Of a DNA stretch of 64,000 bases, positions 10,138-21,744 are shown piece after piece (within the stretch, counting starts at the first letter, position 1; each line of letters opens with the position of its first letter). The notes below the pieces were generated by a model. That model was not told the origin of the DNA, did not search any database, and worked only from the letters and a program-made list of their open reading frames with translations. This DNA comes from DASSKA01 sp035690905 (GTDB lineage Bacteria; Actinomycetota; Actinomycetes; Propionibacteriales; Nocardioidaceae), in assembly GCA_035690905.1 (NCBI GenBank), contig DASSKA010000109.1, positions 1-64,000 on the forward strand, given 5' to 3'. The position numbers and the translations under genes are program-made.

Positions 10138-11664
10138 TCAGTGGCCTGCTTCGGCGGCGGTGTTCAGCACCCGGATGTCGCGGAACAGGGCCGTCGGGCA
10201 GCCGTGCGAGACCGATGCGACCTGGCCGGGCTGTGCCTTGCCGCAGTTGAACGCGCCTCCGAGGAGGTAGGTCTGCGGCCCGCCGACCGCCTCCATGGCG
10301 CCCCAGAAGTCGGTGGTGGTTGCCTGGTAGGCGACGTCCCGCAGCTGTCCGGCCAGCCGGCCGTTCTCGATGCGGTAGAAGCGCTGGCCGGTGAACTGGA
10401 AGTTGTACCGCTGCATGTCGATGCTCCAGGAGCGGTCACCGACCACGTAGATACCGCGGTCCACTCCGGCGATCAGATCCGCGGTGTCCGGACCGCCCGG
10501 TGCCGGTTGCAGGGACACGTTGGCCATCCGCTGCACCGGGATGTGACCGGGGGAGTCGGCGTAGGCACAGCCGTTGGAGCGGTCGAAGCCGTTGTCGCGG
10601 GCCATCGCACGGTCCAGTTGGTAGCCGACCAGCACCCCGTCCTTGACCAGGTCCCACTGCTGGGCCTGCACCCCCTCGTCGTCGTAGCCGATGGTGGCCA
10701 GCCCGTGCTCGACGGTCCGGTCCCCGCTGACGTGCATGACGGGGGAGCCGTACTTCAGCGTGCCGAGCTTGTCGAAGGTGGCGAACGACGTGCCGGCGTA
10801 GTTGGCTTCGTAGCCAAGGGCGCGGTCGAGCTCGGTGGCGTGGCCGACGGACTCATGGATGGTCAGCCACAGGTTCGAGGGGTGGATGACCAGGTCGTAG
10901 CGGCCGGCCTCCACCGAGGGCGCGGCGAGCTTCTCCGCCAGCAGGTCCGGCAGCGCGGCGAGCTCCTGCTCCCAGTCGTAGACGTCGCCTCCGACGTACT
11001 CCCAGCCACGACCCGTCGGCGGGGCGATGGTGCGCATCGAGTCGAAGCGCCCGCTCTCCGCGTCGGCACCGTAGACCTCCAGCCGCGGCATCAGCCGGAC
11101 CCGTTGCTGGGTGGTCGTGGTGCCCGCGAGGTCGGCGTAGAACTTGTTCTCGACGACCTGGCGGACCAGGGCCGACGAGTGGGCCACCGCCGGCGCGTCG
11201 TGCAGACGCCGCGACCAGTCCTCGAGCAGCGCCACCTTCTCCGACAGCGGCACCGTGAGCGGGTCGACGTCGTAGCTGGAGACCCACCGAACGTCGCCGT
11301 GGACCGGTTCGGGGGCCAGCGCCACCGGTCGTGAGGTCATCGCCTTGGCGACCTGGGCGGTGCGTACCGCATTCTCGGTCACCCGCACCGCCGCCTCGGG
11401 CGTCAGCAGCACCCCGGATGCGAAGCCCCACGTCCCGTTGTGCACCACCCGGACCGCCAGGCCGAGGTCCTCGGTGTCGTCCGCGCCCTGGAGGTGGCCG
11501 TCCCGGACCCGGATGTCCTGGCCGCGGATCCGCTCCAGCCGGAAGTCGGCGTGGTCGACCCCGAAGTCGCGGGCGCGGGACAAGGCGGCATCGGCGAGGC
11601 GGCGGAGGGGGAGTGCCAGGAACGCGGGATCGATCTCGTGCTCGGTGCGGGCGCCTGAGGTCAT
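10138..11664 (-). CDS. tldD: TldD family metalloprotease, catalytic subunit
   Basis: A 508-residue TldD protein. The zinc-binding HExxxH motif is in LTIHESVGHATELDRAL, and the C-terminal ADLIAGVDRGIYVVGDRSWSIDM block is typical. It forms the active chamber with PmbA/TldE encoded just downstream. The open frame extends far upstream on this strand, but the ATG at 11664 is preferred: it gives the normal family N-terminus (REFERENCE block ALPLRRLADAALSRARDFG) and lies seven bases after a -10 (TAGCCT), so the transcript is leaderless. A homologous pair is widespread in actinomycetes; the native substrate here is unknown. Confidence 0.93.
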   Translation of the reverse strand: MTSGARTEHEIDPAFLALPLRRLADAALSRARDFGVDHADFRLERIRGQDIRVRDGHLQGADDTEDLGLAVRVVHNGTWGFASGVLLTPEAAVRVTENAVRTAQVAKAMTSRPVALAPEPVHGDVRWVSSYDVDPLTVPLSEKVALLEDWSRRLHDAPAVAHSSALVRQVVENKFYADLAGTTTTQQRVRLMPRLEVYGADAESGRFDSMRTIAPPTGRGWEYVGGDVYDWEQELAALPDLLAEKLAAPSVEAGRYDLVIHPSNLWLTIHESVGHATELDRALGYEANYAGTSFATFDKLGTLKYGSPVMHVSGDRTVEHGLATIGYDDEGVQAQQWDLVKDGVLVGYQLDRAMARDNGFDRSNGCAYADSPGHIPVQRMANVSLQPAPGGPDTADLIAGVDRGIYVVGDRSWSIDMQRYNFQFTGQRFYRIENGRLAGQLRDVAYQATTTDFWGAMEAVGGPQTYLLGGAFNCGKAQPGQVASVSHGCPTALFRDIRVLNTAAEAGH

Positions 11665-11671
11665 GGGCACG

Positions 11672-11677
11672 AGGCTA
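11672..11677 (-). promoter_or_regulatory. Leaderless -10 for tldD
   Basis: On the minus strand TAGCCT is followed by seven bases and then the tldD ATG. This fixes the start of tldD and drives the tldD–pmbA pair. The rest of 11678–11825 shows no gene. Confidence 0.55.
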
Positions 11678-11825
11678 GCGGGCTGGGTCCAGCGGCCCGC
11701 GATCAGCACGCAGCGGGCGCGCAGCGTGCCTCCCGGTCGCCGGGTCAGGCACAAATGCTGTACACGGCTCGCCGAGGCTGGGTGGGGGGACGAGCCACGA
11801 GACCCCTGAGACGTGTTGCATCGGC

Positions 11826-12812
11826 TCAGCCGGCGAGGGCGGTGCGCTCCAGACGTGCGTAGCTGGCCTCCATCCCGCTGACCATGCCGGTGCCGAGGAC
11901 GATGTCGCGGGTGTCGGCGTCGGGGTAGGTGACCACGAGCGCGAGCAAGGTGCCGCCCTCGACGGGGGTCAGGGTGAGCTCGTTGACCGTTCCGGGGGCG
12001 TCGTCGGGGATCCCGTCGCCGTACATTCGCTCGGTGGTCACCGCGCGGTAGGGCGCCGCGACCTCGAGCAGCTCGCCGGTGGAGCCGAAGCTGCGTCCGC
12101 TGCTGTCCTCCAGCCATACGTAGCGGTAGGTCTGGCCCACCTCGGTCGCCGTCTCGCACGTCGGCATCGACCATCCGTCGGGGCCCAGCAGCCACTGGGA
12201 GAGCAGCGCCGGGTCATGGTGGGCCACCCACACCTGCTGGACGGTGCCCCGGATGACTCGGCTGACCCGGACCGTGGTGTCGTCGAGGATCTGGGCGGCT
12301 GCCGGCAGGTCAGCGGCAAAGCTGCGCAGGTCGTCGAGCACGGCGTCGATCTGGCCCATGGCCTGGCGCATCCCCTCTTCCATGCCCATGTTCATGAGCT
12401 GCTCGAGCTCGTCGACGCTGTTGAAGAACGTCGTGGTGGTGAGGCGGGAGCCGGACGTGGTTGCCTCGAACTCGAAGTTCATCCGCATCGACGGCATGTC
12501 CGCGTTCGGCGTCCCGTCGGGGTGGCAGAAGCCGTCGCGGACCTCGAAGGAGTGTGGCGCCTTCACGTCGAGAAATTCCCAGTAGCCGCGGGCGACATCG
12601 CCGTCCGGGCCGACCATGGCGTACGCCGAGCGTCCACCCGGAAACATGTCGTGTCTGGTGAAGGTGGCCGGGTAGGTCGGTGGTCCCCAGAACTTCTCGA
12701 GCTGCCGGGGGTCGGCGTAGGCGTCCCAGAGCCGCTTCAGCGGTGCGCCGAAGTCGGCGACGACGGTCATGGTCAGCGCTACAGGGTCCTTGTGAACCGA
12801 GGTGATGGGCAT
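11826..12812 (-). CDS. Double SRPBCC (AHSA1-like) domain protein
   Basis: A 328-residue protein built from two START/SRPBCC domains of the AHSA1 type. The first (about 10–150) contains PLKRLWDAYADPRQLEKFWGPPTYP's typical W-G-P-P turn and the F-E-V-R-D core strand; the second (about 165–325) contains VWVAHHDPALLSQWLLGPDGW. These domains form a hydrophobic pocket for small ligands; no enzymatic residue can be assigned. It lies 51 bp downstream of an ArsR gene in a classic ArsR–SRPBCC operon and has its own AGAGGA ribosome site. The fused double domain suggests one protein replaces two separate ones found in other species. Confidence 0.88.
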   Translation of the reverse strand: MPITSVHKDPVALTMTVVADFGAPLKRLWDAYADPRQLEKFWGPPTYPATFTRHDMFPGGRSAYAMVGPDGDVARGYWEFLDVKAPHSFEVRDGFCHPDGTPNADMPSMRMNFEFEATTSGSRLTTTTFFNSVDELEQLMNMGMEEGMRQAMGQIDAVLDDLRSFAADLPAAAQILDDTTVRVSRVIRGTVQQVWVAHHDPALLSQWLLGPDGWSMPTCETATEVGQTYRYVWLEDSSGRSFGSTGELLEVAAPYRAVTTERMYGDGIPDDAPGTVNELTLTPVEGGTLLALVVTYPDADTRDIVLGTGMVSGMEASYARLERTALAG

Positions 12813-12863
12813 GAGCTGGGTCCTCTCAGTGCTGGGTCGGCCAGGTCGTGGCGGAGCTGGGAG

Positions 12864-13208
12864 TCATTGCTCGTCCTCGGCGAGCAGCGCATCGAGGCGG
12901 GAGACCCGGGATCGCCAGAGCTCTTCGTAGGAGTCCAGAAGCGCCTGGGCGCGTTGGATGACCGCGGGATTTGCCCGGACGAGACGTTCGCGGCCGTGCT
13001 GTTGCTTGGTCACCAGTCCCGCCGTCTCCAACACCGCAACGTGCTTCTGGACCGCTGCGAACGACATCGAGTAGTCCTCTGCCAGCTGCGAGACCGTCTG
13101 CTCACCGATGAGGGTGCGCCGGACGATGTCGCGTCGTGTCGCATCGGCCAGGGCTCGGAAGATCCGGTCCACCTCGGCGTCTGTCAGCTCACCATGATCT
13201 ACAACCAT
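12864..13208 (-). CDS. ArsR-family transcriptional repressor
   Basis: A 114-residue winged-helix regulator of the ArsR type (IFRALADATRRDIVRRTL…SFAAVQKHVAVLETAGLV). No CxC metal-binding motif is present, so it is not an arsenic or zinc sensor of the canonical kind; members paired with SRPBCC genes form their own subgroup. The start codon at 13206–13208 lies inside the operator dyad at 13200–13217, so binding would block transcription of a leaderless or short-leader message. Autorepression of the arsR–SRPBCC operon is inferred from that placement. Confidence 0.9.
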   Translation of the reverse strand: MVVDHGELTDAEVDRIFRALADATRRDIVRRTLIGEQTVSQLAEDYSMSFAAVQKHVAVLETAGLVTKQQHGRERLVRANPAVIQRAQALLDSYEELWRSRVSRLDALLAEDEQ

Positions 13209-13217
13209 TTGGTTGTA
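13200..13217. promoter_or_regulatory. ArsR operator over the arsR start codon
   Basis: TACAACCA–TT–TGGTTGTA is an inverted repeat with 8-bp arms and a 2-bp centre, strikingly AT-rich for this genome. It covers the ATG of arsR. The shape (AACCA/TGGTT half-sites) resembles operators reported for ArsR proteins paired with SRPBCC genes. Confidence 0.75.
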
Positions 13218-13247
13218 CGTTAGTGGGCGGCGGTCAGCGCGTCAACA

Positions 13248-13262
13248 GGTGCTCCGAGCACC
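13248..13262. repeat. 15-bp near-perfect palindrome upstream of arsR
   Basis: GGTGCTC–C–GAGCACC lies 40 bp upstream of arsR. The rest of 13218–13386 holds no gene I can support. It could be a second regulatory site or part of the arsR promoter; nothing more can be said. Confidence 0.35.
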
Positions 13263-13386
13263 GACAGCGTGTCACCAGGGTTGCTGCCGCGCCATCGGGG
13301 CAACAAGGGAGCGCTGGCGTCAAATAGCGACCTCAATGCTCCTTTGTCTCACGAGCGCCGGTCGCTCAGACGCGGCAATCGCCAAG

Positions 13387-16300
13387 CTAGGCGGTCAGGG
13401 TGCGGACCGCGAGGCGGGAGCCGCTGCGGCGCTTCTCGACGTGCAGCTGGGTGGGGATCCGGGTGCGCAGCTCGTGAACGTGGCTGACCACCCCGACCGT
13501 CCGGCCGCCGGCGCGCAGCCCGTCGAGACGGTCCATCACGTCGTCGAGCGTGTCGGCGTCCAAGGTGCCGAAGCCCTCGTCGACGAACAGCGTGTCGATC
13601 TCCGCGCCGCCGGCCTCCTGGCTGACCACGTCGGCGAGACCGAGGGCGAGGGAGAGGGAGACCACGAACGTCTCCCCGCCGGAGAGCGTGGCGGGGTCCC
13701 GGACCTCACCGGTCCAGGAGTCGAGCACCTGCAGACCCAGGCCCGCTTGCGTGTTGCGGCGGGCGGCCTTGCCGGTGCGCTCCAGCAGGTAGCGCTGGTC
13801 GCGCATCTGCGCCAGCCGCTCGTTCGCGGCGTCCAGCACCTGGTCCAGCCGGGTGGCGAGAACGTAGGCGGACAGCCGCATCTGCAGGTAGTTGTCCGGC
13901 CCGGTGCCACGAACCAGCCGGGCGATGGCCTCGCTGCGTTCGTGCTCGGTGCGCACCGGTTCCCACGTCCCGAGAGCGTCCTCGATGCGCGCCAGGGTCC
14001 GGGCGAGGGCGGTGGCCGCCTCCTCGCGCTGGTGCAGCGCTCGGGTGGCCCCGGCGGCTGCTCGCTCCGCCTCCTCGAGCTGTCTGGCAGCCGCTGCCAG
14101 GTCCGGGGCGGCGGTGTCGGCCAGCGCCTGGACCTGGGGATCGGAAAGGGTGGCGCCGATCCGGGCGAGGACTTCCGCCCGGTCGGCCAGCAGCTCTTCC
14201 AGCCGAGTTCTCTCCATGTCGTCGAGAGCGGCCCGGGACGCCGCTGCCGCGTCGGCGAACCCCTCCTGCACGGCCGTCTCCTCGGCGCGCACGGCCAGAT
14301 CGCTTGCCCGGGTGCGCGCCTCGTCGTAGGCGAGGAAGTCCCGCTCGGCCGCCTCCACCGTCCGTGCAGCCGACCGCAACCTGTCCAGGAGCTCCTCGAG
14401 CGCCAGCTCCGGAAGCCGGCCGCCGAGGCCTTCAGCGATCTCGCGCTCGGCCGCCTCGACGGCCGCGACGTGGTCGCGATGCGCCTGCTCCAGGGCCGCC
14501 TGCTCGGTCTCGAGCGTGTGCACGCGGGCGGCGGTCTCCTGCTGCTCGGTGGTGAGGTCGCGCAGCCTTGCCTGGCAGCTCTCCTGCTCACGGGCGGCGG
14601 CGTCGGCGGCCGCTCTGCGCCGCTGGACGTCGGCCACGAGCTGCTGGGCCTGTTCCGGCGAGCGGCCAGCGGCTGCCTCGCGAAGTCCCTCCAGCCGTCG
14701 CTCGGCGTCGGCGAGCCGCCCGGTCGCCTCTGTGTGCTCGGTGGTGAGCAGGTGGTAGGTCTGGGTGGCCGAGGCCTGCTCGGCTTCGGTGACCGCGTCC
14801 TCCGCCGGGCGCGCGGGGGAGGGGTGCTCGCTGCTGCCGCACACCGGGCACGAGGACTCTGCGGTGAGCCGGCCTGCCAGCTCGGCCGCCATGCCGGCCA
14901 ACCGACGTCCGATGAGGTCATGCATGCGATCGCGTGCGTCGGCGGCGGCATCGCGGGCGTCGCGGCAACGGTCCTTCAGCCGGGCCACCTCGGCTTCGCA
15001 CGCGGGAACCAGTGTCGCGGCCTCCAGCGCGGCGCGTGCCGCGGCCAGCTGCAGATCGAGCACGGGTGCGGTTGCCGCCGTGGTGGAGAGGCCGGCGACT
15101 GCGTCCTCCAGGGCGAGGCGCTCGGCCGGCAACCGCTCGAGCCGCTCCCGGCTGCCTTCGGCGTCGCGGTGCAGCTCCGAAACCCGGATCGCCACGGCGT
15201 CCCTGGCCGCGCGGACCTCGCGCAAGGCTTGTGCACGGGGGAACAGTGCCTCGGTGCGGGTGATCTGCTCACGCAGCGCGCGTCCGAGCTCGGTGAGTCG
15301 GCGCGCATCGATCGGCTCCCTCAGACGCACGTCGAGAGCGTCGACGTCGAGGGTCAGGCCGGCCACGGCGTCGCGGGCCAGGTCCCGCCGAAGCTGGGCA
15401 GCGGCGGCGGCCTCCCGGGCCTCCTCGCACATGCTCAGCACGGGCAAGCAGCGGCCGGCGCTGGTGTCCGCTCGCAGCGCCGCCGTGGCGGCCTCGGCCT
15501 CGGCCTCGGGCGCCAGGGCGGCGCGGGCGGTGTGCGCCTCGTCGCGCCGGGCGACAGCCTCTGCGGTGCGGGTGTCCCGTTCGTGGCGGTCGCGGGCTGC
15601 TCGGAGCTGGGCCGCGGCCTCTTCGTGAGCGTTCAGTGCCTCGGTGTGCGCTGCCTGCGCGCGGGCGACCTGCTCTGCCGCCCAGCGGCGGATCCGGTCG
15701 GGGTCTGCCGCGGCCAGCGGATTCCCGGACAGCTCCTCGGGCAGGTCGGCGCCACCGCGGTCGGCCACCGTGTCCAGGAGGCGCTGCACCCGGGTCTGCT
15801 CGGCATCGGCGCAGTCGCGCAGCTTCCGGCTGTGCTCGTGGACCCAGTCCTCGATGCGCGCGAACCGGTCGGTCTTGAACAGCTGCTGGAGCACCTCATG
15901 ACGGTCCTGGGTGCCGGCGCGCAGGAAGCGGGCGAACTCGCCCTGGGGCAGCATCGCCACCTGGACGAACTGGGAGGCCCGCATGCCGATCAGTCCGGAC
16001 ACCAGGTGGCCGACCTCCTGGGCCCGGGAGCTGAGGAAGTGCTCGGCTCCTCCCGTGGTCTCCACCAGCGTCGCCGACGCCTTCTCGGTGGTCGCGCCCT
16101 CGCCGCGGCGCTTGGGCCGCGACCACTCGGGCGACCGGCGGACCACGAAGCGCCGGCCGCCGATGCTGAAGTCGAGGACCACCTCCGGGCGCGCCTCGGG
16201 AGGGGAGTGGTGGGACTTGAGGGCCTTCACTCCGCGCACACCGGGGACCGAGCCGTACAGCGCGAAGCAGATCGCGTCCAGGATGCTGGTCTTGCCCGCG

Positions 16301-16413
16301 CCTGTGGGTCCGGTCATCAGGAAGAGCCCGCCGGCGTTGAGGTCGTCGAAGTCGACCGCCTCGGTGCCGGCGAAGGGCCCGAACGCCGCAACGGTCAGGT
16401 GGTGGAAGCGCAT
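13387..16413 (-). CDS. sbcC: Exonuclease SbcC, SMC-like ATPase subunit
   Basis: A 1008-residue ATPase of the Rad50/SbcC family. Walker A is GPTGAGKTS near residues 34–42; long coiled-coil arms, very rich in E, R and A, flank a zinc hook CPVC (Cys522/Cys525); the C-terminal lobe has the LSGGETFVVSLSLALGLAD signature and the Walker B FVDEGFGTLD. With SbcD it opens DNA hairpins and trims protein-blocked ends. The ATG at 16413 overlaps the sbcD stop in TGATG, so the two are translationally coupled. The frame stays open far upstream, but the MRFHHLTVAAFGPF start is diagnostic. Confidence 0.96.
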   Translation of the reverse strand: MRFHHLTVAAFGPFAGTEAVDFDDLNAGGLFLMTGPTGAGKTSILDAICFALYGSVPGVRGVKALKSHHSPPEARPEVVLDFSIGGRRFVVRRSPEWSRPKRRGEGATTEKASATLVETTGGAEHFLSSRAQEVGHLVSGLIGMRASQFVQVAMLPQGEFARFLRAGTQDRHEVLQQLFKTDRFARIEDWVHEHSRKLRDCADAEQTRVQRLLDTVADRGGADLPEELSGNPLAAADPDRIRRWAAEQVARAQAAHTEALNAHEEAAAQLRAARDRHERDTRTAEAVARRDEAHTARAALAPEAEAEAATAALRADTSAGRCLPVLSMCEEAREAAAAAQLRRDLARDAVAGLTLDVDALDVRLREPIDARRLTELGRALREQITRTEALFPRAQALREVRAARDAVAIRVSELHRDAEGSRERLERLPAERLALEDAVAGLSTTAATAPVLDLQLAAARAALEAATLVPACEAEVARLKDRCRDARDAAADARDRMHDLIGRRLAGMAAELAGRLTAESSCPVCGSSEHPSPARPAEDAVTEAEQASATQTYHLLTTEHTEATGRLADAERRLEGLREAAAGRSPEQAQQLVADVQRRRAAADAAAREQESCQARLRDLTTEQQETAARVHTLETEQAALEQAHRDHVAAVEAAEREIAEGLGGRLPELALEELLDRLRSAARTVEAAERDFLAYDEARTRASDLAVRAEETAVQEGFADAAAASRAALDDMERTRLEELLADRAEVLARIGATLSDPQVQALADTAAPDLAAAARQLEEAERAAAGATRALHQREEAATALARTLARIEDALGTWEPVRTEHERSEAIARLVRGTGPDNYLQMRLSAYVLATRLDQVLDAANERLAQMRDQRYLLERTGKAARRNTQAGLGLQVLDSWTGEVRDPATLSGGETFVVSLSLALGLADVVSQEAGGAEIDTLFVDEGFGTLDADTLDDVMDRLDGLRAGGRTVGVVSHVHELRTRIPTQLHVEKRRSGSRLAVRTLTA

Positions 16414-17597
16414 CAGCCGGTCACCGTGAGCGGGGTGTCGGCGTCCTCGTTGATGCGGCAGGCGTCGCAGGCCAGCTGCAGGAGCAGGGTCTCCTCCGTG
16501 GTCGCCTCGAGCTCGCGCACCTCGGCGACGAAGCCGAGAGCGATGTCGAGGTCGTTGCGACCCGACACGTGGGGCAGCACCGGCGCCCGGTTGCGCGCCG
16601 CGCCCTCCGGCTCGAAGGCGAGGACCAGGGCGTGCGGGAACCGCTGCCGCAACCGATCCATTGCGTGCTGCGGGCGGTGAGGGTCGGTGAGGGTGACCTG
16701 GACGAAGGCATCCTCGGCGGCGGCGTGCTTGGCGTCGGTCAGCAGGTCGTCGAGCCTGCCGCGCAGCACCGCCAGCCGGCGCGGCACCGGGGCGGCCACG
16801 AAGTCGGCGCGCTCGAAGCCGTCGGGGCCGACCTCGACCAGCCAAGAGCCCTTGACCTGCCGGGCCTCGGAGAAGGAGTAGGCCAGCGGCGAGCCGCTGT
16901 AGCGAACGGTGTCGGTCAGGATGTGCCGGCCGTGGAGGTGACCGAGAGCCGTGTAGTCGAAGCCGGAGAACAGCGTCGTGGGCGCGATCTGCAGGCCGCC
17001 CACGGAGATGTCGCGTTCGCTGTCGCTGGCCATCTCGCTGGCCTGTTCGGCTGCGCCGGCGACGAACGCGTGGGCCATCACCAAGGACCGGGTGCCGCGG
17101 CGGCTCTCGAGGTCGGCCCGGACCCGGCCCAGCGCCGCGCCGAGTGCGGCTTCGTGGCTGCGGTCGGGGAGCTCCCAGGCGCCGCGCACCGCGTCGGGCT
17201 CGAGGTACGGGAGACCGTAGACGGCGAGCGGGCCGTGCCCGTCCTCCAGCAGCACCGGAGCGCCCACGTCCTGCCAGCGGGTGCGCAGGTGCACGCCGGC
17301 GGCGTCGGCCAGCCGCGCGTTGAAGCCGAGCCGGACCGGGGAGTCGTGGTTCCCGCTGGTGATGACCACCGTGGCCCGGGACGCCGCAAGCCGCGCCAGC
17401 GCCTCGCCGGCCAGCTCCACGGCGTCCACCGGCGGCAGTGCCCGGTCGTAGACATCCCCGGACACCACCACCAGGTCCACCGACTCGGCCTCGACGGTCG
17501 CCACGAGGTGGTCGATGAACCCGGCCTGCGCCTCGAGCAGCCCTTCGCGGTGGAAGGAGCGCCCGAGATGCCAGTCGGAGGTGTGGAGGATGCGCAC
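16413..17597 (-). CDS. sbcD: Exonuclease SbcD, nuclease subunit
   Basis: A 394-residue Mre11-like calcineurin-type phosphoesterase. All metal-binding motifs are present in order: HTSDWHLGRS, VVSGDVYDRA, TSGNHDSPVR, MAHAFV and ALGHLHGRH. It forms the nuclease head of the SbcCD complex. The start is a GTG at 17597, not the longer frame, because the protein then begins VRILHTSDWHLG as in the family and because a -10 (TACGGT) stands six bases upstream. The complex acts in double-strand break repair and hairpin cleavage, relevant to stalled forks near a replication terminus such as the dif-like site 9 kb away. Confidence 0.95.
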   Translation of the reverse strand: MRILHTSDWHLGRSFHREGLLEAQAGFIDHLVATVEAESVDLVVVSGDVYDRALPPVDAVELAGEALARLAASRATVVITSGNHDSPVRLGFNARLADAAGVHLRTRWQDVGAPVLLEDGHGPLAVYGLPYLEPDAVRGAWELPDRSHEAALGAALGRVRADLESRRGTRSLVMAHAFVAGAAEQASEMASDSERDISVGGLQIAPTTLFSGFDYTALGHLHGRHILTDTVRYSGSPLAYSFSEARQVKGSWLVEVGPDGFERADFVAAPVPRRLAVLRGRLDDLLTDAKHAAAEDAFVQVTLTDPHRPQHAMDRLRQRFPHALVLAFEPEGAARNRAPVLPHVSGRNDLDIALGFVAEVRELEATTEETLLLQLACDACRINEDADTPLTVTG

Positions 17598-17603
17598 GCG
17601 ACG

Positions 17604-17609
17604 ACCGTA
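17604..17609 (-). promoter_or_regulatory. Leaderless -10 for sbcDC
   Basis: TACGGT on the minus strand is followed by six bases and the sbcD GTG. No Shine-Dalgarno is visible, consistent with a leaderless message. Confidence 0.5.
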
Positions 17610-17652
17610 GGGTGTGGCGCCGACAGAACCGCGGAGCCCACGCCGGGACGGG

Positions 17653-18513
17653 TCAGCCGGCGACCCGCTCGGGGGCGGCGTAGACCACGAACCGGTGGTC
17701 GCGCACGAAGCCGACGGTGCACAGGCCGGCGTCGGCGGCCAGCGCCACCGCAAGGCTGGAGGGGGCCCCGACCGCAGTGAGCACCCCGACGCCGGCGGCG
17801 ACCGCCTTCTGCACGATCTCGAACCCGATGCGGCCGCTGACGCACAGCAGCGGCAGCCCGGGGCTGGCCCCGGCCAGCAGCCGGGCGCCGACCACCTTGT
17901 CGACAGCGTTGTGCCGGCCGATGTCCTCGCGGACCACGACCGGCGTGCCGTCCACCTCGAACAGGCCGGCGGCGTGCAGCCCGCCGGTGGAGTCGAACAC
18001 GCGCTGCTGCTGCCGCAGCTGGTCGGGAAGTCCCTGCAGCACCGCTGCGGGAACGGCCAGCCCGTCCCAGGCCGCGGTGGGATGCAGCGCGCACGCGGCG
18101 AGCACGTCGTCGATGCTCTCCTTGCCGCAGACCCCGCACGCCGAGGCGGACGCGGCGGGGCCGGCGTACCGCTGTGCCGGGTCATGGAGCGGGGGAGCCT
18201 CGAGCTCCACGGTGACCACGTTGAACTCCTGCTCGGGCGACAGCGTATGGTCAGTGCAATACGCCACCGTATGGATCGGTGCTGCAGGACCGAGGAGCCC
18301 TTCGCCGTACAGGAACCCGGCGGCCAGCTCGAAGTCGTGGCCGGGGGTGCGCATGGTCACCGCGACCCGCCGAGCCGGGTGCTGCGGCCAGGCCAGTCGG
18401 ATCTCCAGGGGCTCCTCGGTGGCCAGCCGGTCCTCGCGGACCCGGACCTGCTCGTCGACCTGCTCGTGCACCCGGACCCGGGTGGAGGGCCCTGGTCGGC
18501 GCGGTCGGATCAT
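17653..18513 (-). CDS. fdhD: Formate dehydrogenase accessory sulfurtransferase FdhD
   Basis: A 286-residue FdhD protein, which carries sulfur from a cysteine desulfurase to the molybdenum cofactor of formate dehydrogenases. The catalytic cysteine loop CGVCGKESID is at Cys126/Cys129; PGHDFELAAGFLYGEG and VVREDIGRHNAVDKVVG are family signatures. The ATG at 18513 is preceded, seven bases upstream, by TAGGCT, suggesting a leaderless transcript. No formate dehydrogenase gene is in the window, so its client is encoded elsewhere. Confidence 0.95.
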   Translation of the reverse strand: MIRPRRPGPSTRVRVHEQVDEQVRVREDRLATEEPLEIRLAWPQHPARRVAVTMRTPGHDFELAAGFLYGEGLLGPAAPIHTVAYCTDHTLSPEQEFNVVTVELEAPPLHDPAQRYAGPAASASACGVCGKESIDDVLAACALHPTAAWDGLAVPAAVLQGLPDQLRQQQRVFDSTGGLHAAGLFEVDGTPVVVREDIGRHNAVDKVVGARLLAGASPGLPLLCVSGRIGFEIVQKAVAAGVGVLTAVGAPSSLAVALAADAGLCTVGFVRDHRFVVYAAPERVAG

Positions 18514-18520
18514 GGTGACC

Positions 18521-18526
18521 AGCCTA
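18521..18526 (-). promoter_or_regulatory. Leaderless -10 for fdhD
   Basis: TAGGCT on the minus strand is followed by seven bases and the fdhD ATG. The 42-bp gap to the divergent PAP2 gene is AT-rich (TATATTTACA) and must hold both promoters. Confidence 0.45.
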
Positions 18527-19252
18527 TATTTACAGATGCACGGAAGGAGTACGGCGTGGGCTGGCGCAGCCGGGACACCGATCCCGACGACGGCTGGACC
18601 TCGGAGACGGCCTCCGGCTTCGCACTGGCCGGCTTCCTCTGGGTGGTCTTCGTCGCGCTCACGCTGCTCGCCATCGGGCCGCTCTCGCGGTTCGACGCCG
18701 CCATCAACCTCGATCCGCCGCCGCCGTCCTGGCTGCCGGTGCTGCACCTCCTGGACCGGATCGGCCAGCGGGCGGTCTGCCTGCCCATCCTCGGGGCGGT
18801 CATCTTCTGGACGTGGCGCCGCAGCGGGTCGTGGCGCCCGGCCGTGGTGTCGGGGGTGTCGGTGTTCTTCCTCAACCTGGTCGTGGGGATCCTGAAGGTG
18901 CTCCTCGGCCGCGAGTCACCCCACACCGCCGACCCGGCGTTCTTCGTCGGCGGGCTGGCCTACCCCTCCGGGCACACGTCGAACATCGTGCTGGTCTACG
19001 GGCTGGCGGCCTACCTGCTGATGCGTTACGGACGCGTCGGCCACCGGGCCCGGGTCCTACTCTGGTCGGGAGTGGCCTTCCTCGGCGTGCTGATGACGTT
19101 CACCTCGCTGCTCGAGCACTGGCACTGGTTCACCGACCTGGTCGCCGGCCTGCTGGTCGGGGGAGCGGTGCTGCAACTGACCGCCTCGGTCGACAGGGTG
19201 GTCCCGGTGGTGGACCTGGCCAGGGGCTGGCGGCAGGCCGCTCGCGAAGTGG

Positions 19253-21724
<2,472 letters not shown>

Positions 21725-21730
21725 GGGCAC

Positions 21731-21736
21731 ACCCTA
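21731..21736 (-). promoter_or_regulatory. Leaderless -10 for pepN
   Basis: TAGGGT on the minus strand, six bases before the pepN ATG at 21724. It decides the start codon. Confidence 0.5.
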
Positions 21737-21744
21737 GGGGCAGG

